A stretch of DNA of 55,787 bases from Paraclostridium ghonii (GCF_023653455.1 NZ_JAKEDR010000002.1:1-55787), one strand, 5' to 3'; positions 27,015 to 35,599 are shown, numbered from the stretch's first letter. Notes: generated by a model not told the origin, from the letters alone. Numbers and translations are program-made.

Positions 27015-27698
27015 TCATTTCCCAATATTTACAATGTTATACTCATTAAAAAGTAAATCAACTAAAAGCATCTTATTCCTTAATATATCACCTTTATTTA
27101 GTAATACCTTTATAGCCTCACTCACTTGTATTGATGCAATAGTAGCCGGAGTAAAAGATGGATTTCCAAGTTTATTCTCTAATTCTGAATTCTTATTTTT
27201 ATAAATATAGTTTAGAGTGTCATCCCCTGGAAAAATAGTAGTTGCCTGACCAAACCACCCACCTATAGCTCCATGAATCAAAGGAATATTTATTTCTTTA
27301 CAAACTTTTTGCAATATAAATCTTCCCTTAATATTATCTAATGCGTCTATTATAACATCATGCCCATATAATATTTCTTGAGCATTATCTTCTGTTAGTA
27401 AATCAACAATTGAGTTTATATATACTTGTGAGTTTACTAAATTCATTCTATTCTTTGCTTTTAATGCTTTTTTTTGCCCTAAACTAACTTCATCACAAAG
27501 TATTTGCCTATTTAAATTTGTTTCTTCAAATACATCTCCATCCACACAAGTGATATACCCTATCCCAAGCCTTCCAAGCATTTCAATTATATGTCCTCCC
27601 AGACCTCCACATCCTATTACACACACCTTGAAATTTTTTAGTTTTTCATTTTCTTCAATACTCAATGATTTCATATTTCTTAAGTATCTATTTTTCAT
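27015..27698 (-). CDS. ThiF/MoeB/HesA-family adenylyltransferase
   Basis: A 227-residue E1-like enzyme that adenylates the C-terminal glycine of a ubiquitin-like sulfur carrier. The nucleotide motif is VIGCGGLGGHIIEMLGRLG, with VDGDVFEETNLNRQ following. The CxxC zinc pairs and rhodanese domain of some relatives are missing, so it is the short form. The start at 27696-27698 is set by GGAGG 5 nt upstream; the longer frame would run into the carrier gene. It directly follows the MoaD-like carrier gene, its obvious partner in making molybdopterin dithiolene sulfur. Confidence 0.87.
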   Translation of the reverse strand: MKNRYLRNMKSLSIEENEKLKNFKVCVIGCGGLGGHIIEMLGRLGIGYITCVDGDVFEETNLNRQILCDEVSLGQKKALKAKNRMNLVNSQVYINSIVDLLTEDNAQEILYGHDVIIDALDNIKGRFILQKVCKEINIPLIHGAIGGWFGQATTIFPGDDTLNYIYKNKNSELENKLGNPSFTPATIASIQVSEAIKVLLNKGDILRNKMLLVDLLFNEYNIVNIGK

Positions 27699-27699
27699 T

Positions 27700-27924
27700 T
27701 TAACCTCCTCCAACAGGTGGAAATATAGATAAAACATCTTCATCTTTTAATCTTCTATCAAAACTACCATCCATACCATTAAGAAGTAATATAGCAACCT
27801 CTTCTTTATCTATACTCAACATATCTAACACCTGAAAAATAGTGGTTTCTTCTTTTAATTGAAGTATTTGCTTTTTTTCTCTACCTTCCCTAAAGGTAGC
27901 AAACAACCTTATTTCTATTTTCAT
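27700..27924 (-). CDS. MoaD/ThiS-type ubiquitin-like sulfur carrier
   Basis: A 74-residue beta-grasp protein ending in PPVGGG. The terminal Gly-Gly carries the thiocarboxylate. It starts MKIEIRLFATFREGREKKQ, close to MoaD (RLFATFREG). Its stop lies 1 nt before the start of its adenylyltransferase. It is probably the small subunit of molybdopterin synthase or a tungstopterin-specific version; no MoaE is nearby. Confidence 0.87.
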   Translation of the reverse strand: MKIEIRLFATFREGREKKQILQLKEETTIFQVLDMLSIDKEEVAILLLNGMDGSFDRRLKDEDVLSIFPPVGGG

Positions 27925-27992
27925 ATCACCCCTCCTTTAATTAAAAATCTATTTATTCTTAATATACAGTTAATTTTAATTTTTAATTTATT

Positions 27993-28850
27993 TTATTTAA
28001 ATGTAAAAAATAATGGTTCTCCATATTTATCAACACCATATTCTTTTATTTTATTTTGAACTTTTTCACTTTGATAATATTTTATAAGTTTATCTGTTAT
28101 ATCTTTAGTTTCTTTAGGTAAATCAGATATTGATATCATGCTATACACATTTTTTAAAGATTCATCTTTATCTATTACTATTTCTAAATCTGAGTTTTCT
28201 TTTTTAGTAGCTAAGTAAGTTCCAATATCAGTTAGTGTATATGCTTGCATCTCATTAGCCATTGTCAATGTTGCTCCCATACCTTTTCCTGATTCCTTGT
28301 AATTATCAAACTTATTTTCTTCACCTGATAACTTCCACAATGATAACTCTTTTGAATTTGTGCCAGACTTATCTCCTCTAGATACAAATGGTAGGTTATT
28401 TTCTTTTATGTATTTAAGTGCATCCGTTGTATTCATTTCCTTTATCTTTTTAGAATGTTCATCATCCTTTGGTCCTACTAAAACAAAGTAATTATACATT
28501 ATCTCAAATCTATCAGTTCCATATCCTTCTTTTATAAATTCTTCTTCTTTTTTCTTATCATGCACAAATAATATATCTGCATCCTTGCGCTTTCCTAATT
28601 CTAAAGCTTCCCCAGTCCCCTTTGCAATAACTTGTATATCTACATTATTTTCTTTTTCAAAATCTGCTAATGTATCCTTTAAAAAACCTGTGTCATCTAA
28701 ACTTGTAGTAGTAACTAACTTTAATTTGCTAGGCTTATTAGCTTCTCCTTTTGATTTTTCAGCTTCACTTGGCTTACTTGAAGAACATGCTACCATACTA
28801 AGTGATAATCCTGCAATAAGTAGTAAACTTAAGCTTTTTTTAAAATTCAT
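27993..28850 (-). CDS. tupA: tungstate-binding lipoprotein TupA
   Basis: A 285-residue extracellular binding protein. A signal peptide ends with a lipobox before C22 (SMVACSSSK). The sequence KLVTTTSLDDTGFLKDTLADF holds the TTTS oxyanion motif that separates TupA from ModA. KDADILFVHDKKKEEEFI and SRGDKSGTNSKELSLW are also typical. It lies immediately before the sulfur-carrier genes and after the transporter genes, in the unusual order tupB-tupC-tupA. Confidence 0.9.
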   Translation of the reverse strand: MNFKKSLSLLLIAGLSLSMVACSSSKPSEAEKSKGEANKPSKLKLVTTTSLDDTGFLKDTLADFEKENNVDIQVIAKGTGEALELGKRKDADILFVHDKKKEEEFIKEGYGTDRFEIMYNYFVLVGPKDDEHSKKIKEMNTTDALKYIKENNLPFVSRGDKSGTNSKELSLWKLSGEENKFDNYKESGKGMGATLTMANEMQAYTLTDIGTYLATKKENSDLEIVIDKDESLKNVYSMISISDLPKETKDITDKLIKYYQSEKVQNKIKEYGVDKYGEPLFFTFK

Positions 28851-28949
28851 TTTGATACACCCTCCTAAAATATTTGTTTTTTAGTTTGTTGCTTAGATTA
28901 TAATACATTGAATTTATAATATATTTCAAAGAATTTCCTACTTAAAATT

Positions 28950-28982
28950 TAGGATGATTTAATTTGTGTAAAATTCATCCTA
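28950..28982 (-). promoter_or_regulatory. hairpin upstream of tupA
   Basis: TAGGATGA (28950-28957) pairs with TCATCCTA (28975-28982), with A/T pairing extending inwards. It lies between tupC and tupA. It has little T-run, so it may be an operator or an intra-operon terminator that sets the binding-protein level. Confidence 0.45.
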
Positions 28983-29058
28983 GGAGTAAATGAAATTCTA
29001 TGACATCAAAAAATATTCTTTACCTTTAAGATTCAATCTAATTAATATCCTTAATACT

Positions 29059-29727
29059 TTAGAGAATGTATTTTTCGAAAAACTTTTTATTCTCATACGT
29101 TCCTATAAGATTTAAATTTTCCATAAATACTATAAAATCACTTATTCTTTTTGCTTGCATAAAATCATGTGTAATAAGAATAACCGTCTTTCCTTTTTCT
29201 TTAAGTTCTATAAGCTTTTTTTCTACTTGTTTTATTGTTTTAAAATCCATATTTGCCATTGGTTCATCAAATATATTGAAATCTTTATTTAGTATTAAAG
29301 TTCTTATAAACTGTGCTTTAGCCTGTTCACCACCTGATAATTTTCTTATATTTGTATCCAACCTATCTTCTAACTTAAAATCTTTTATTAATTTAATTAA
29401 TTTATCTTTATCTAGTAAGTTTTCACTTTTGCTATTTTGGTATACATAATCTAAATTTTCTCTAAGTGTTCCAGATAAAAACATAGCTCTTTGAGGATTA
29501 TATGCTATGTATTTATGTATAATCTCTTCACTAAAGCCTTCATCATTTATATTTATACTACCCTCATCAAAATCAGTTATATTGTAAATTATTTTAGTTA
29601 ATGTACTTTTTCCACTTCCATTATGACCTAAAATTGAATATATATATCCTTGTTTAAACTCTATCAGATCTATTTTAAGAGGTTCTTGAAACTTTATTTC
29701 TTTAATAAGATTTTCTATTACAATCAT
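29059..29727 (-). CDS. tupC: tungstate ABC transporter ATP-binding protein TupC
   Basis: A 222-residue ABC ATPase with Walker A GHNGSGKST, a signature LSGGEQAKAQFIRTL and Walker B FNIFDEPMANMD, where the usual LLLDEP is altered to NIFDEP. The H-loop lies in ILITHDF. It is short and lacks a C-terminal regulatory domain, as is usual for TupC. It begins 14 nt after tupB. Confidence 0.87.
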   Translation of the reverse strand: MIVIENLIKEIKFQEPLKIDLIEFKQGYIYSILGHNGSGKSTLTKIIYNITDFDEGSININDEGFSEEIIHKYIAYNPQRAMFLSGTLRENLDYVYQNSKSENLLDKDKLIKLIKDFKLEDRLDTNIRKLSGGEQAKAQFIRTLILNKDFNIFDEPMANMDFKTIKQVEKKLIELKEKGKTVILITHDFMQAKRISDFIVFMENLNLIGTYENKKFFEKYIL

Positions 29728-29740
29728 ATATTAATCCCCT

Positions 29741-30394
29741 TTAGTCATATATTTTTAATCTTTTTATCATAAATGTACATAAAAATGATATTGTAAGAAG
29801 TATGCCAGCCATTATTAAAGATTCATCAAAATTACCCATTGATGTAGATAAAGAAATATAAGTTGTCATAACTCTTGTAGATCCTCTTATGTTTCCTCCT
29901 ACAAGCATAACTGCTCCAACTTCAGATATACCTCTTCCAAATATAGCTATTATTACTGTTATAAGATGGTTTCTTATCTCTCTTAAAAAAATCTTTATAG
30001 TTTGTATTTTTCTTACCTGTAATATCTTACAGGTAAGAAAAATATCATCTCCGAATTTATCTAATGCATCTAATATGAGACTCATAGCCATTGGTATTAG
30101 CAACATAGTCTGAGCTATTATCATAGCAGTTGGTGTAAATAAAAGCTCGAAACTCCCTAATGGACCTTTTCTTGAAAGTATTAAATAAACTAAAAGTCCC
30201 ATTACTACAGGAGGTGTACTCATCAATGCATTGATTACTGTTATAAATTGTTTTTTAAATCTAAAATCTTTTAAATATACAATTACACTAGTTATGCATG
30301 CAATTATTCCTGCTATTATTGTAGCTATTGTTGTCACTAACAGTGATAAAGTCACTATTTCCACTACTTCAGAAATTTGAATTTCTATTATCAT
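29741..30394 (-). CDS. tupB: tungstate ABC transporter permease TupB
   Basis: A 217-residue permease with five to six membrane segments and the short inner-membrane permease signature around GRGISEVGAVMLVGGNIRG. The ATG at 30392-30394 is chosen; GAGG lies only 2 nt before it, and a longer TTG-started form (30412) has no better site. A perfect 16-bp inverted repeat lies inside the gene at 30007-30042 and encodes part of the cytoplasmic loop (FLTCKILQVRKIQT), where relatives carry a LGA-type motif. It is the first gene of the tungsten cluster. Confidence 0.85.
   Translation of the reverse strand: MIIEIQISEVVEIVTLSLLVTTIATIIAGIIACITSVIVYLKDFRFKKQFITVINALMSTPPVVMGLLVYLILSRKGPLGSFELLFTPTAMIIAQTMLLIPMAMSLILDALDKFGDDIFLTCKILQVRKIQTIKIFLREIRNHLITVIIAIFGRGISEVGAVMLVGGNIRGSTRVMTTYISLSTSMGNFDESLIMAGILLTISFLCTFMIKRLKIYD
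30007..30042. repeat. perfect 16-bp inverted repeat inside tupB
   Basis: TTTTTCTTACCTGTAA and TTACAGGTAAGAAAAA are exact reverse complements separated by TATC. The structure is terminator-like on either strand yet lies within the coding region. Confidence 0.9.
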
Positions 30395-30632
30395 CACCTC
30401 TTTTAATAACAATCTTCATAAAGCTTTACTTTTATTTTTTCATTACTTATGTTTATAGATACTATCTTTTCCATAATTATCTCATCATTTAAATTTAATA
30501 ATTCTATTTATATAGTAATATACATAACGTCAATCCCTATATTTCCTTCTTTTTTTATATTATTCTACATTTTTCTACATAATCCTTTATGTATTTATAA
30601 TTATTTATATGTATTTAATTTAACAATAAAAA

Positions 30633-30671
30633 ATCACCTTAGGCGAGTTATATAACCCCCTAAGGTGATTC
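30633..30671 (-). terminator. terminator of nhaC
   Basis: AATCACCTTAGG (30633-30644) pairs perfectly with CCTAAGGTGATT (30660-30671). The minus-strand product is followed by a T-run. It ends the nhaC transcript. Confidence 0.87.
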
Positions 30672-30718
30672 TTACATTTATTTATATTAATTAACGTTTA
30701 TTTAAAGTAAACATTTAA

Positions 30719-32149
30719 TTATACAGCTTTTTTAGGTTCTTCAACCATATTAAGTTCTTCATCTGTATAGGTTTTCATCGTAAATCCAGTAACCCCATAT
30801 ATAAGTGTCACTACTGGAGTTATCCAATTTAAGAAGCAGTATGGAATAAACTCAAATGCACTAACGCCTAATGTTTGGCTACAGAATATTGCATTAGAAT
30901 TCCAAGGAATCAATGGAGCACCAAGTGTTGCAGTATCTTGTATTATCCTAGATAAATTTTCTGGTTTTAACTTAAACTCCTTATATATTGGTGACATTAT
31001 AGTCCCTACAAATACAGATGTAAACATCATAGAAGAACTAAATGCATTTGCAAGATAACTAGCAATAAATGTAGTTCCAACTAATTTAGATCTAGAATTT
31101 CCTATTTTACTTAACATAGGTTGTAATAGTACTTCTAAGAAACCTGTTTTTTGAAGAATACCAGCTATTACAAATACTATAAATACTAATAGTACAGTTT
31201 CTGCCATACTCATTATTCCACCACGATTTAACAGTTTATCTGTATAATCAAGTCCGGTCTCTATAGAAAAACCATTAAGCATGTAATTTAATAACCTATT
31301 AACGCTTTCCCCTTCTTGAATAAACGCTATAACTGCACCTACTACTGCAGAAGATAATATAGAAACTATAGATGGCTTTTGTAATAATAATAAAATAAGT
31401 AAAAATATTATTGGAATTATAGCAACAAAACCTATGTTAAAGTTATCTTTTAATACTCCCATTACTTGGTTTATTTGATTGTAATCTATAGTATTACTAG
31501 CATATTTAAATCCTATAACTGTGTATAAAACAACACATATTATATAAGCTGGAATTGCCGATAAGGTCATATGTTTTATATGAGTTATAACATCAGTTTT
31601 ACAAACAGCTGCTGCTAAGTTTGTAGAGTCTGAAAGTGGCGAAATCTTATCACCAAAGAATGCTCCAGATATTATTGCTCCTGCTGTAAGTCCTGCTGGA
31701 ACTCCCATACTAGTTCCAATACTCATTAATGCTATTCCTGAAGTTCCTAAAGTTCCCCATGAAGTTCCTGTAGCTATAGATGTTAAAGAACATACTATTA
31801 ATGTTGTAACTAAAAAATATTTAGGTGTTATTATTGCAAGTCCACTATAAACTATAGTAGGGATTGTACCTGCTGCTGTCCATGTAGCAATTAATATTCC
31901 AACAGAAAGTACTATTAAGTTGGATTGGAAAGCTCCTTTTCCTACTTCATATCCTAATTCTTCAATTTCACTATTTGTATAACCTAATTTCATAGCAGCT
32001 GGTACTACTATTAGCCACGATAATAAAAACATCGTTGTTATAGATGCCTTAAATACAACCATCCCAACTGTAGTTAAAGATATAATTGCAATCATTACTA
32101 GCATTGCAAACTGAAATGTAGGTTTTCTTTTTTCCATATTTTTGCTCAT
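30719..32149 (-). CDS. nhaC: NhaC-family Na+/H+ antiporter
   Basis: A 476-residue membrane protein with about 11-12 hydrophobic helices. GDKISPLSDSTNLAA and SFSSSMMFTSVFVG-like segments (here ANAFSSSMMFTSV) are typical of the NhaC/ArsB-like superfamily. Some NhaC relatives exchange amino acids or organic acids, so substrate is open. It is read from a sigma-54 promoter ~360 nt upstream, after a broken C-S lyase reading frame. This suggests it originally served the metabolism of that operon's amino acid. Confidence 0.86.
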   Translation of the reverse strand: MSKNMEKRKPTFQFAMLVMIAIISLTTVGMVVFKASITTMFLLSWLIVVPAAMKLGYTNSEIEELGYEVGKGAFQSNLIVLSVGILIATWTAAGTIPTIVYSGLAIITPKYFLVTTLIVCSLTSIATGTSWGTLGTSGIALMSIGTSMGVPAGLTAGAIISGAFFGDKISPLSDSTNLAAAVCKTDVITHIKHMTLSAIPAYIICVVLYTVIGFKYASNTIDYNQINQVMGVLKDNFNIGFVAIIPIIFLLILLLLQKPSIVSILSSAVVGAVIAFIQEGESVNRLLNYMLNGFSIETGLDYTDKLLNRGGIMSMAETVLLVFIVFVIAGILQKTGFLEVLLQPMLSKIGNSRSKLVGTTFIASYLANAFSSSMMFTSVFVGTIMSPIYKEFKLKPENLSRIIQDTATLGAPLIPWNSNAIFCSQTLGVSAFEFIPYCFLNWITPVVTLIYGVTGFTMKTYTDEELNMVEEPKKAV

Positions 32150-32270
32150 TTTTTAATGTCCATCCTTTTTGATTTCTTTTGTTTACATTTTTTAATAAAT
32201 TTCATATACTTAATCCCTATTTAACCATAGATTTTAGGCAAGTAAGGTTAGTTCTTTGATATCATTTTCC

Positions 32271-32471
32271 TTAAATGTCGCAAGAATCTTCACTATTTAA
32301 ATCTCCTTTTCTTTTTTGAGCTAAAACTTTATCAACTTCTTCATATATTAAGTCCACTAAAGTATTACCTCTTAGATAAAAGGTTATTAGTCACATACTT
32401 TTATCCATATCTGACCATTTCGCTGAAAAATTGTTACTTTTGTCAATTACAGAATCAAAGTTATAACGCAT
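32271..32471 (-). pseudogene. remnant of a PatB/MalY-type C-S lyase gene
   Basis: A 67-codon frame with ATG at 32469-32471 and GAAGG upstream encodes MRYNFDSVIDKSNNFSAKW and a few more residues, matching the N-terminus of PatB/MalY cystathionine beta-lyases. It then meets TGA after 26 residues. The same frame continues with LITFYLRGNTLVDLIYEEVD and ends NSEDSCDI-TAA. The second part does not resemble a PatB C-terminus and I could not place it. The simplest view is an internal deletion plus decay. It lies just downstream of a sigma-54 promoter and before nhaC. Confidence 0.55.
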
Positions 32472-32512
32472 ATTACTATACCTTCAATATTTTCAACCCC
32501 ACCTTAACAATT

Positions 32513-32529
32513 AGCAATATTCATGCCAA
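32513..32529 (-). promoter_or_regulatory. sigma-54 (-24/-12) promoter of the lyase remnant-nhaC unit
   Basis: On the minus strand TTGGCATGAATATTGCT matches the consensus TTGGCAcg-N4-TTGCw, with GG (32527-32526) and GC (32515-32514) at the required spacing. It lies ~40 nt before the lyase remnant. Confidence 0.88.
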
Positions 32530-32655
32530 ATTTATTTTTATTTATATATATATATGTTGAAAACATTGAAATTCAAATAAATATTTCTTTTGAAAAAATT
32601 TAATAAATAGAGTTATTTTTAATCAAATTTTTTACCAGTTAAATTTCGTTACAAA

Positions 32656-32665
32656 TTTAACCCAT
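32656..32665 (-). promoter_or_regulatory. candidate activator-binding (enhancer) site
   Basis: ATGGGTTAAA on the minus strand, ~130 nt upstream of the -24 element, is also found ~110 nt upstream of the ridA sigma-54 promoter (35800-35809). It is part of the dyad GTTAAAT (32638-32644)/ATTTAAC (32655-32661). Confidence 0.4.
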
Positions 32666-32673
32666 AAACACAA

Positions 32674-32716
32674 AAACAGGTTTAACAGGCGTACTATTCA
32701 CCCACTTAAACCTATT
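32674..32716 (-). terminator. hairpin terminator after the sigma-54 activator gene
   Basis: AGGTTTAA and TTAAACCT close a long hairpin whose inner GGGTG/CGCCT also pairs with wobble. In the minus direction it is followed by GTTTTTG. It lies 22 nt after the activator stop. It also lies at enhancer distance from the nhaC promoter, so a dual role is possible. Confidence 0.65.
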
Positions 32717-32737
32717 TTAAATATTTTAATTTATATT

Positions 32738-34792
32738 TTAGTTTTTGTGTTCTTCTAAAAATAATCTACCCTCGTCAGTCACTATAGACCCACCACGACC
32801 AGATAAAACTTTTACAAGTCCGTGTTCTTGAAGTTCAAGAAGAATATATCTTATTTGTTGTTCAGTTAAAAATACTTTTTCTTCTAGTGCATATTCGTAT
32901 ATTTTTTTTCTTCCTATTCTTTGTTTAAGTTTATAAGCTTCATTCATTTTGTTAAGTACAAAAACATAATCACTTATCTCTCTCTTTAATTTAATCTTCT
33001 CATAACTTTTTTCTCTTCTTAATATTTCTTCGCATGTATTTTCTTCGTTTAAAGATTCAAGAATATACTCAGGCAAATCAGATACTTGTATTGTATCTTT
33101 ATCTATATAAGAAAAATATTCTGCTAGGTTACTTAACTCCCTTATATTTCCTTCCCAATTATATCTATTGAATACATCTAAAACTTCATCAGAAAGATTA
33201 AAATGAGCATCTAAATTTTTCTTAAATGAGTCAAATATTAAAAATAAATCACCTATACGATCTCTCAACGGACTTATTTTTAAAGGAAGAACATTTAATC
33301 TATAAAATAAATCTTTTCTAAATTTACCCTCACAGATTAATTTCTTTAAATCTCTATTTGTAGCTGCTACGATTCTTATGTCTATATCAACAACTTTATC
33401 TGATCCAACTCTTCTAATTTGCTTTTCTTGTATAACCCTAAGTAAACTCGCTTGAGAATTTAGATCCATCTCTCCAACTTCATCTAAAAATATAGTTCCT
33501 TTGTTGGCCATTTCAAAAAGTCCAATTTTCCCACCTTTTTTAGCACCTGTAAAAGCACCCTCATCATATCCAAAAAGTTCACTTTGTAAAAGTCCTTCTT
33601 GAAAAGTGCTACAGTTTACAGCAACAAATGGTCCTTGATTTCTAGAGGATGCACTGTGTATAGATTGAGCAAAAAGTTCTTTTCCTGTACCACTTTCTCC
33701 TATGATCAATATAGACGAGTTTGATTGAGCCATTTTATAAGCAATTTTTTTACTTTCTATAATATCTTTGCTGCATCCGATTATATCATTAAAATTATAT
33801 TTACTAACATTCCCAGAGTTCATAAGTTGAGCTCTAAGCTTTGCTTGTTTTTTTTCAGCCACATGAAATTTAGCAAGTTTTATTATAAATCCACTAAACC
33901 CACTTATATCTGTATATCTAATATCTAAATTTATATCTATATTATTAACCTTTACAAGCTTTTGTAGATTTACATTTTCCTTTTTTAATTGGCTAAAATC
34001 AAAAGATTTTATATAATCTCCAATATATTTACCAATCATTTCATTATCATTTACACCTAATATTTTCCTAGCTACATGACTATAAAATTGAACAATTTTA
34101 TCCTCGCTTATGCATACTAATCCTTCATCTATAGAAGCTAATAAAAAGTCAAACTTGCTTTCTAGCCTAGTTTGGCTCAATAGAAGTTTTTCTGTAATAT
34201 AACTAGTAGGAACAACTTTATCTGTAAATTTTTTTAATAAATCTTCTTTTATTAAATGCTCTAAACCTAAGTAAATTGCTATACCAGCTATACATCCTAG
34301 ATCTATTATTCTATACCCAAGGTCTATTATTTCACAGTTGTTGCATTTAATTAAAATTTCTTCTCCCGCTGTTAAAACTACAGAATCATATAAAATATTA
34401 TCTGCTCCAGGATAGCTAGGTATAAAATTTTGTATTTTAATTCCTAACTTATGTATAATAGTTATAGTTTCTAGGGCCATACTTTTAGATAGATTGTACA
34501 CAAATATCTTCTTATGTTTATCTAGATTGGATATTTTTTTAACACTAGATCTTTCAAAAGTTAAATTAGGTATAATTATTTGTGCATCTTTTCCACACAT
34601 CGCATATATTTCATCATACTTTAACTTTACAGAAAGAACTATTAGTTTTTCATGTACTAATTTAATGTTGTCTTCTTCAAAGGAATACAAGTTTATTTTT
34701 ATATTATCTCCTAGAAAATATTTTATTTGGTTTGAATAAATCTCTCCTGCATCCTTTTTTAGTGTTATTATAGCTAGTTCTTTTTTTCCCAT
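32738..34792 (-). CDS. sigma-54-dependent transcriptional activator
   Basis: A 684-residue enhancer-binding protein. The N-terminal ~200 residues are an uncharacterised sensor region. A PAS domain follows (~215-300, FDFLLASIDEGLVCISEDKI). The AAA+ domain (~330-560) has Walker A GESGTGKE, the sigma-54-contacting loop GAFTGA, and DEVGEMDLNSQASLLRVIQE. The C-terminal part is not a Fis-type helix-turn-helix but looks like a winged helix (LTEQQIRYILLELQEHGLVKV), as in CdsR-like clostridial activators. It lies between the two near-identical sigma-54 promoters, which are its probable targets. Confidence 0.9.
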   Translation of the reverse strand: MGKKELAIITLKKDAGEIYSNQIKYFLGDNIKINLYSFEEDNIKLVHEKLIVLSVKLKYDEIYAMCGKDAQIIIPNLTFERSSVKKISNLDKHKKIFVYNLSKSMALETITIIHKLGIKIQNFIPSYPGADNILYDSVVLTAGEEILIKCNNCEIIDLGYRIIDLGCIAGIAIYLGLEHLIKEDLLKKFTDKVVPTSYITEKLLLSQTRLESKFDFLLASIDEGLVCISEDKIVQFYSHVARKILGVNDNEMIGKYIGDYIKSFDFSQLKKENVNLQKLVKVNNIDINLDIRYTDISGFSGFIIKLAKFHVAEKKQAKLRAQLMNSGNVSKYNFNDIIGCSKDIIESKKIAYKMAQSNSSILIIGESGTGKELFAQSIHSASSRNQGPFVAVNCSTFQEGLLQSELFGYDEGAFTGAKKGGKIGLFEMANKGTIFLDEVGEMDLNSQASLLRVIQEKQIRRVGSDKVVDIDIRIVAATNRDLKKLICEGKFRKDLFYRLNVLPLKISPLRDRIGDLFLIFDSFKKNLDAHFNLSDEVLDVFNRYNWEGNIRELSNLAEYFSYIDKDTIQVSDLPEYILESLNEENTCEEILRREKSYEKIKLKREISDYVFVLNKMNEAYKLKQRIGRKKIYEYALEEKVFLTEQQIRYILLELQEHGLVKVLSGRGGSIVTDEGRLFLEEHKN

Positions 34793-34886
34793 AGTTGCTC
34801 CTTGTACACAATTTATCTAATATATTTCTTATTTAATATGTTATTATTCACTTTCAACTCATTTTTTCTAAAATAGAAATCCACAT

Positions 34887-34924
34887 AAATAAGCCACTTC
34901 TTTATAAAAAGTGGCTTATTTATA
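34887..34924 (-). terminator. terminator after the glutaredoxin-like gene
   Basis: AAATAAGCCACTT (34887-34899) pairs perfectly with AAGTGGCTTATTT (34909-34921). It separates the ridA transcript from the sigma-54 activator gene. Confidence 0.87.
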
Positions 34925-34938
34925 TAATTAATATTAAA

Positions 34939-35193
34939 TTATTTTCCTAATGCTTCATTTAAGTCTAATGTTTTAGTACCATCTTCTAATACGAAACATG
35001 GTATACCTATTCCACCTTCAGCTCTTACACCCTCGTATATGTCTAAACCTTGACGAAGTGCTAAGTATTCTTTTAAATCTGGTAAATTTGCTGATAAATT
35101 TTTGAAATCAACATCAATATTTCTTTCTCTTAATTGACATAATGCATATAATGTGTCTGGGCATAAATGACTTCCTACTACAGTTATTTTCAT
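34939..35193 (-). CDS. glutaredoxin-related protein
   Basis: An 84-residue thioredoxin-fold protein. It starts MKITVVGSHLCPDTLYALCQ, giving a CPDT motif in place of CPYC, with a second Cys at residue 19. IGIPCFVLEDG contains the cis-proline region. A single-cysteine CPDT site suggests reduction of a specific partner or a monothiol role. It is co-transcribed with ridA (31 nt gap) from a sigma-54 promoter. Confidence 0.8.
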   Translation of the reverse strand: MKITVVGSHLCPDTLYALCQLRERNIDVDFKNLSANLPDLKEYLALRQGLDIYEGVRAEGGIGIPCFVLEDGTKTLDLNEALGK

Positions 35194-35224
35194 AATAATT
35201 ACCTCTCCTTATTAATTGTATAAT

Positions 35225-35599
35225 TTATTTATTTTTAACAGCTATAGCTTCTATCTCGCAAAGTACACCTTTTGGTAATTCTTTAACTGCGACACAGCTA
35301 CGAGCTGGGTTAGATATAAAATATTTTGCATATACTTCATTAAATGCTGCAAAATCGGCCATATCAGCTAAAAAACATGTAGTTTTAAATACATTTTCAA
35401 GACTAATTCCAGCTGACTCTAATATAGCTCTAACGTTTTTGCAACTTTGCTCTGCTTGTGATGATATATCTTCTGGTACAGATCCATCTTCTGGATTTAC
35501 TGGTATTTGCCCTGATGTAAATATGAAGTTACCAACTTCATATCCTTGAGAATAAGGTCCGATAGCTCCTGGTGCTTTTGTTGTTTCAAGTGTTTTCAT
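35225..35599 (-). CDS. ridA: RidA-family enamine/imine deaminase
   Basis: A 124-residue RidA protein that hydrolyses reactive 2-aminoacrylate and related enamines formed by PLP lyases. Motifs: PGAIGPYSQG, FTSGQIPVNPEDG, NPARSCVAVKELPKG with the substrate-binding Arg, and the Glu in CEIEAIAV. The start at 35597-35599 is chosen: AAAGGG lies upstream, and the longer frame would begin next to the sigma-54 start site. The pairing with a C-S lyase remnant under the same kind of promoter makes sense, because such lyases release aminoacrylate. Confidence 0.9.
   Translation of the reverse strand: MKTLETTKAPGAIGPYSQGYEVGNFIFTSGQIPVNPEDGSVPEDISSQAEQSCKNVRAILESAGISLENVFKTTCFLADMADFAAFNEVYAKYFISNPARSCVAVKELPKGVLCEIEAIAVKNK

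Noticed and set aside
32391..32393. The in-frame TGA of the lyase remnant as a selenocysteine codon
   Set aside because: The position is not a redox motif, the frame is far too short for the lyase family, and no convincing SECIS stem-loop follows. Decay is simpler.
34939..35599. ridA and the glutaredoxin-like gene as part of a proline reductase (prd) cluster
   Set aside because: No prdA, prdB or proline racemase gene is near, and the activator resembles CdsR-like proteins at least as well as PrdR.
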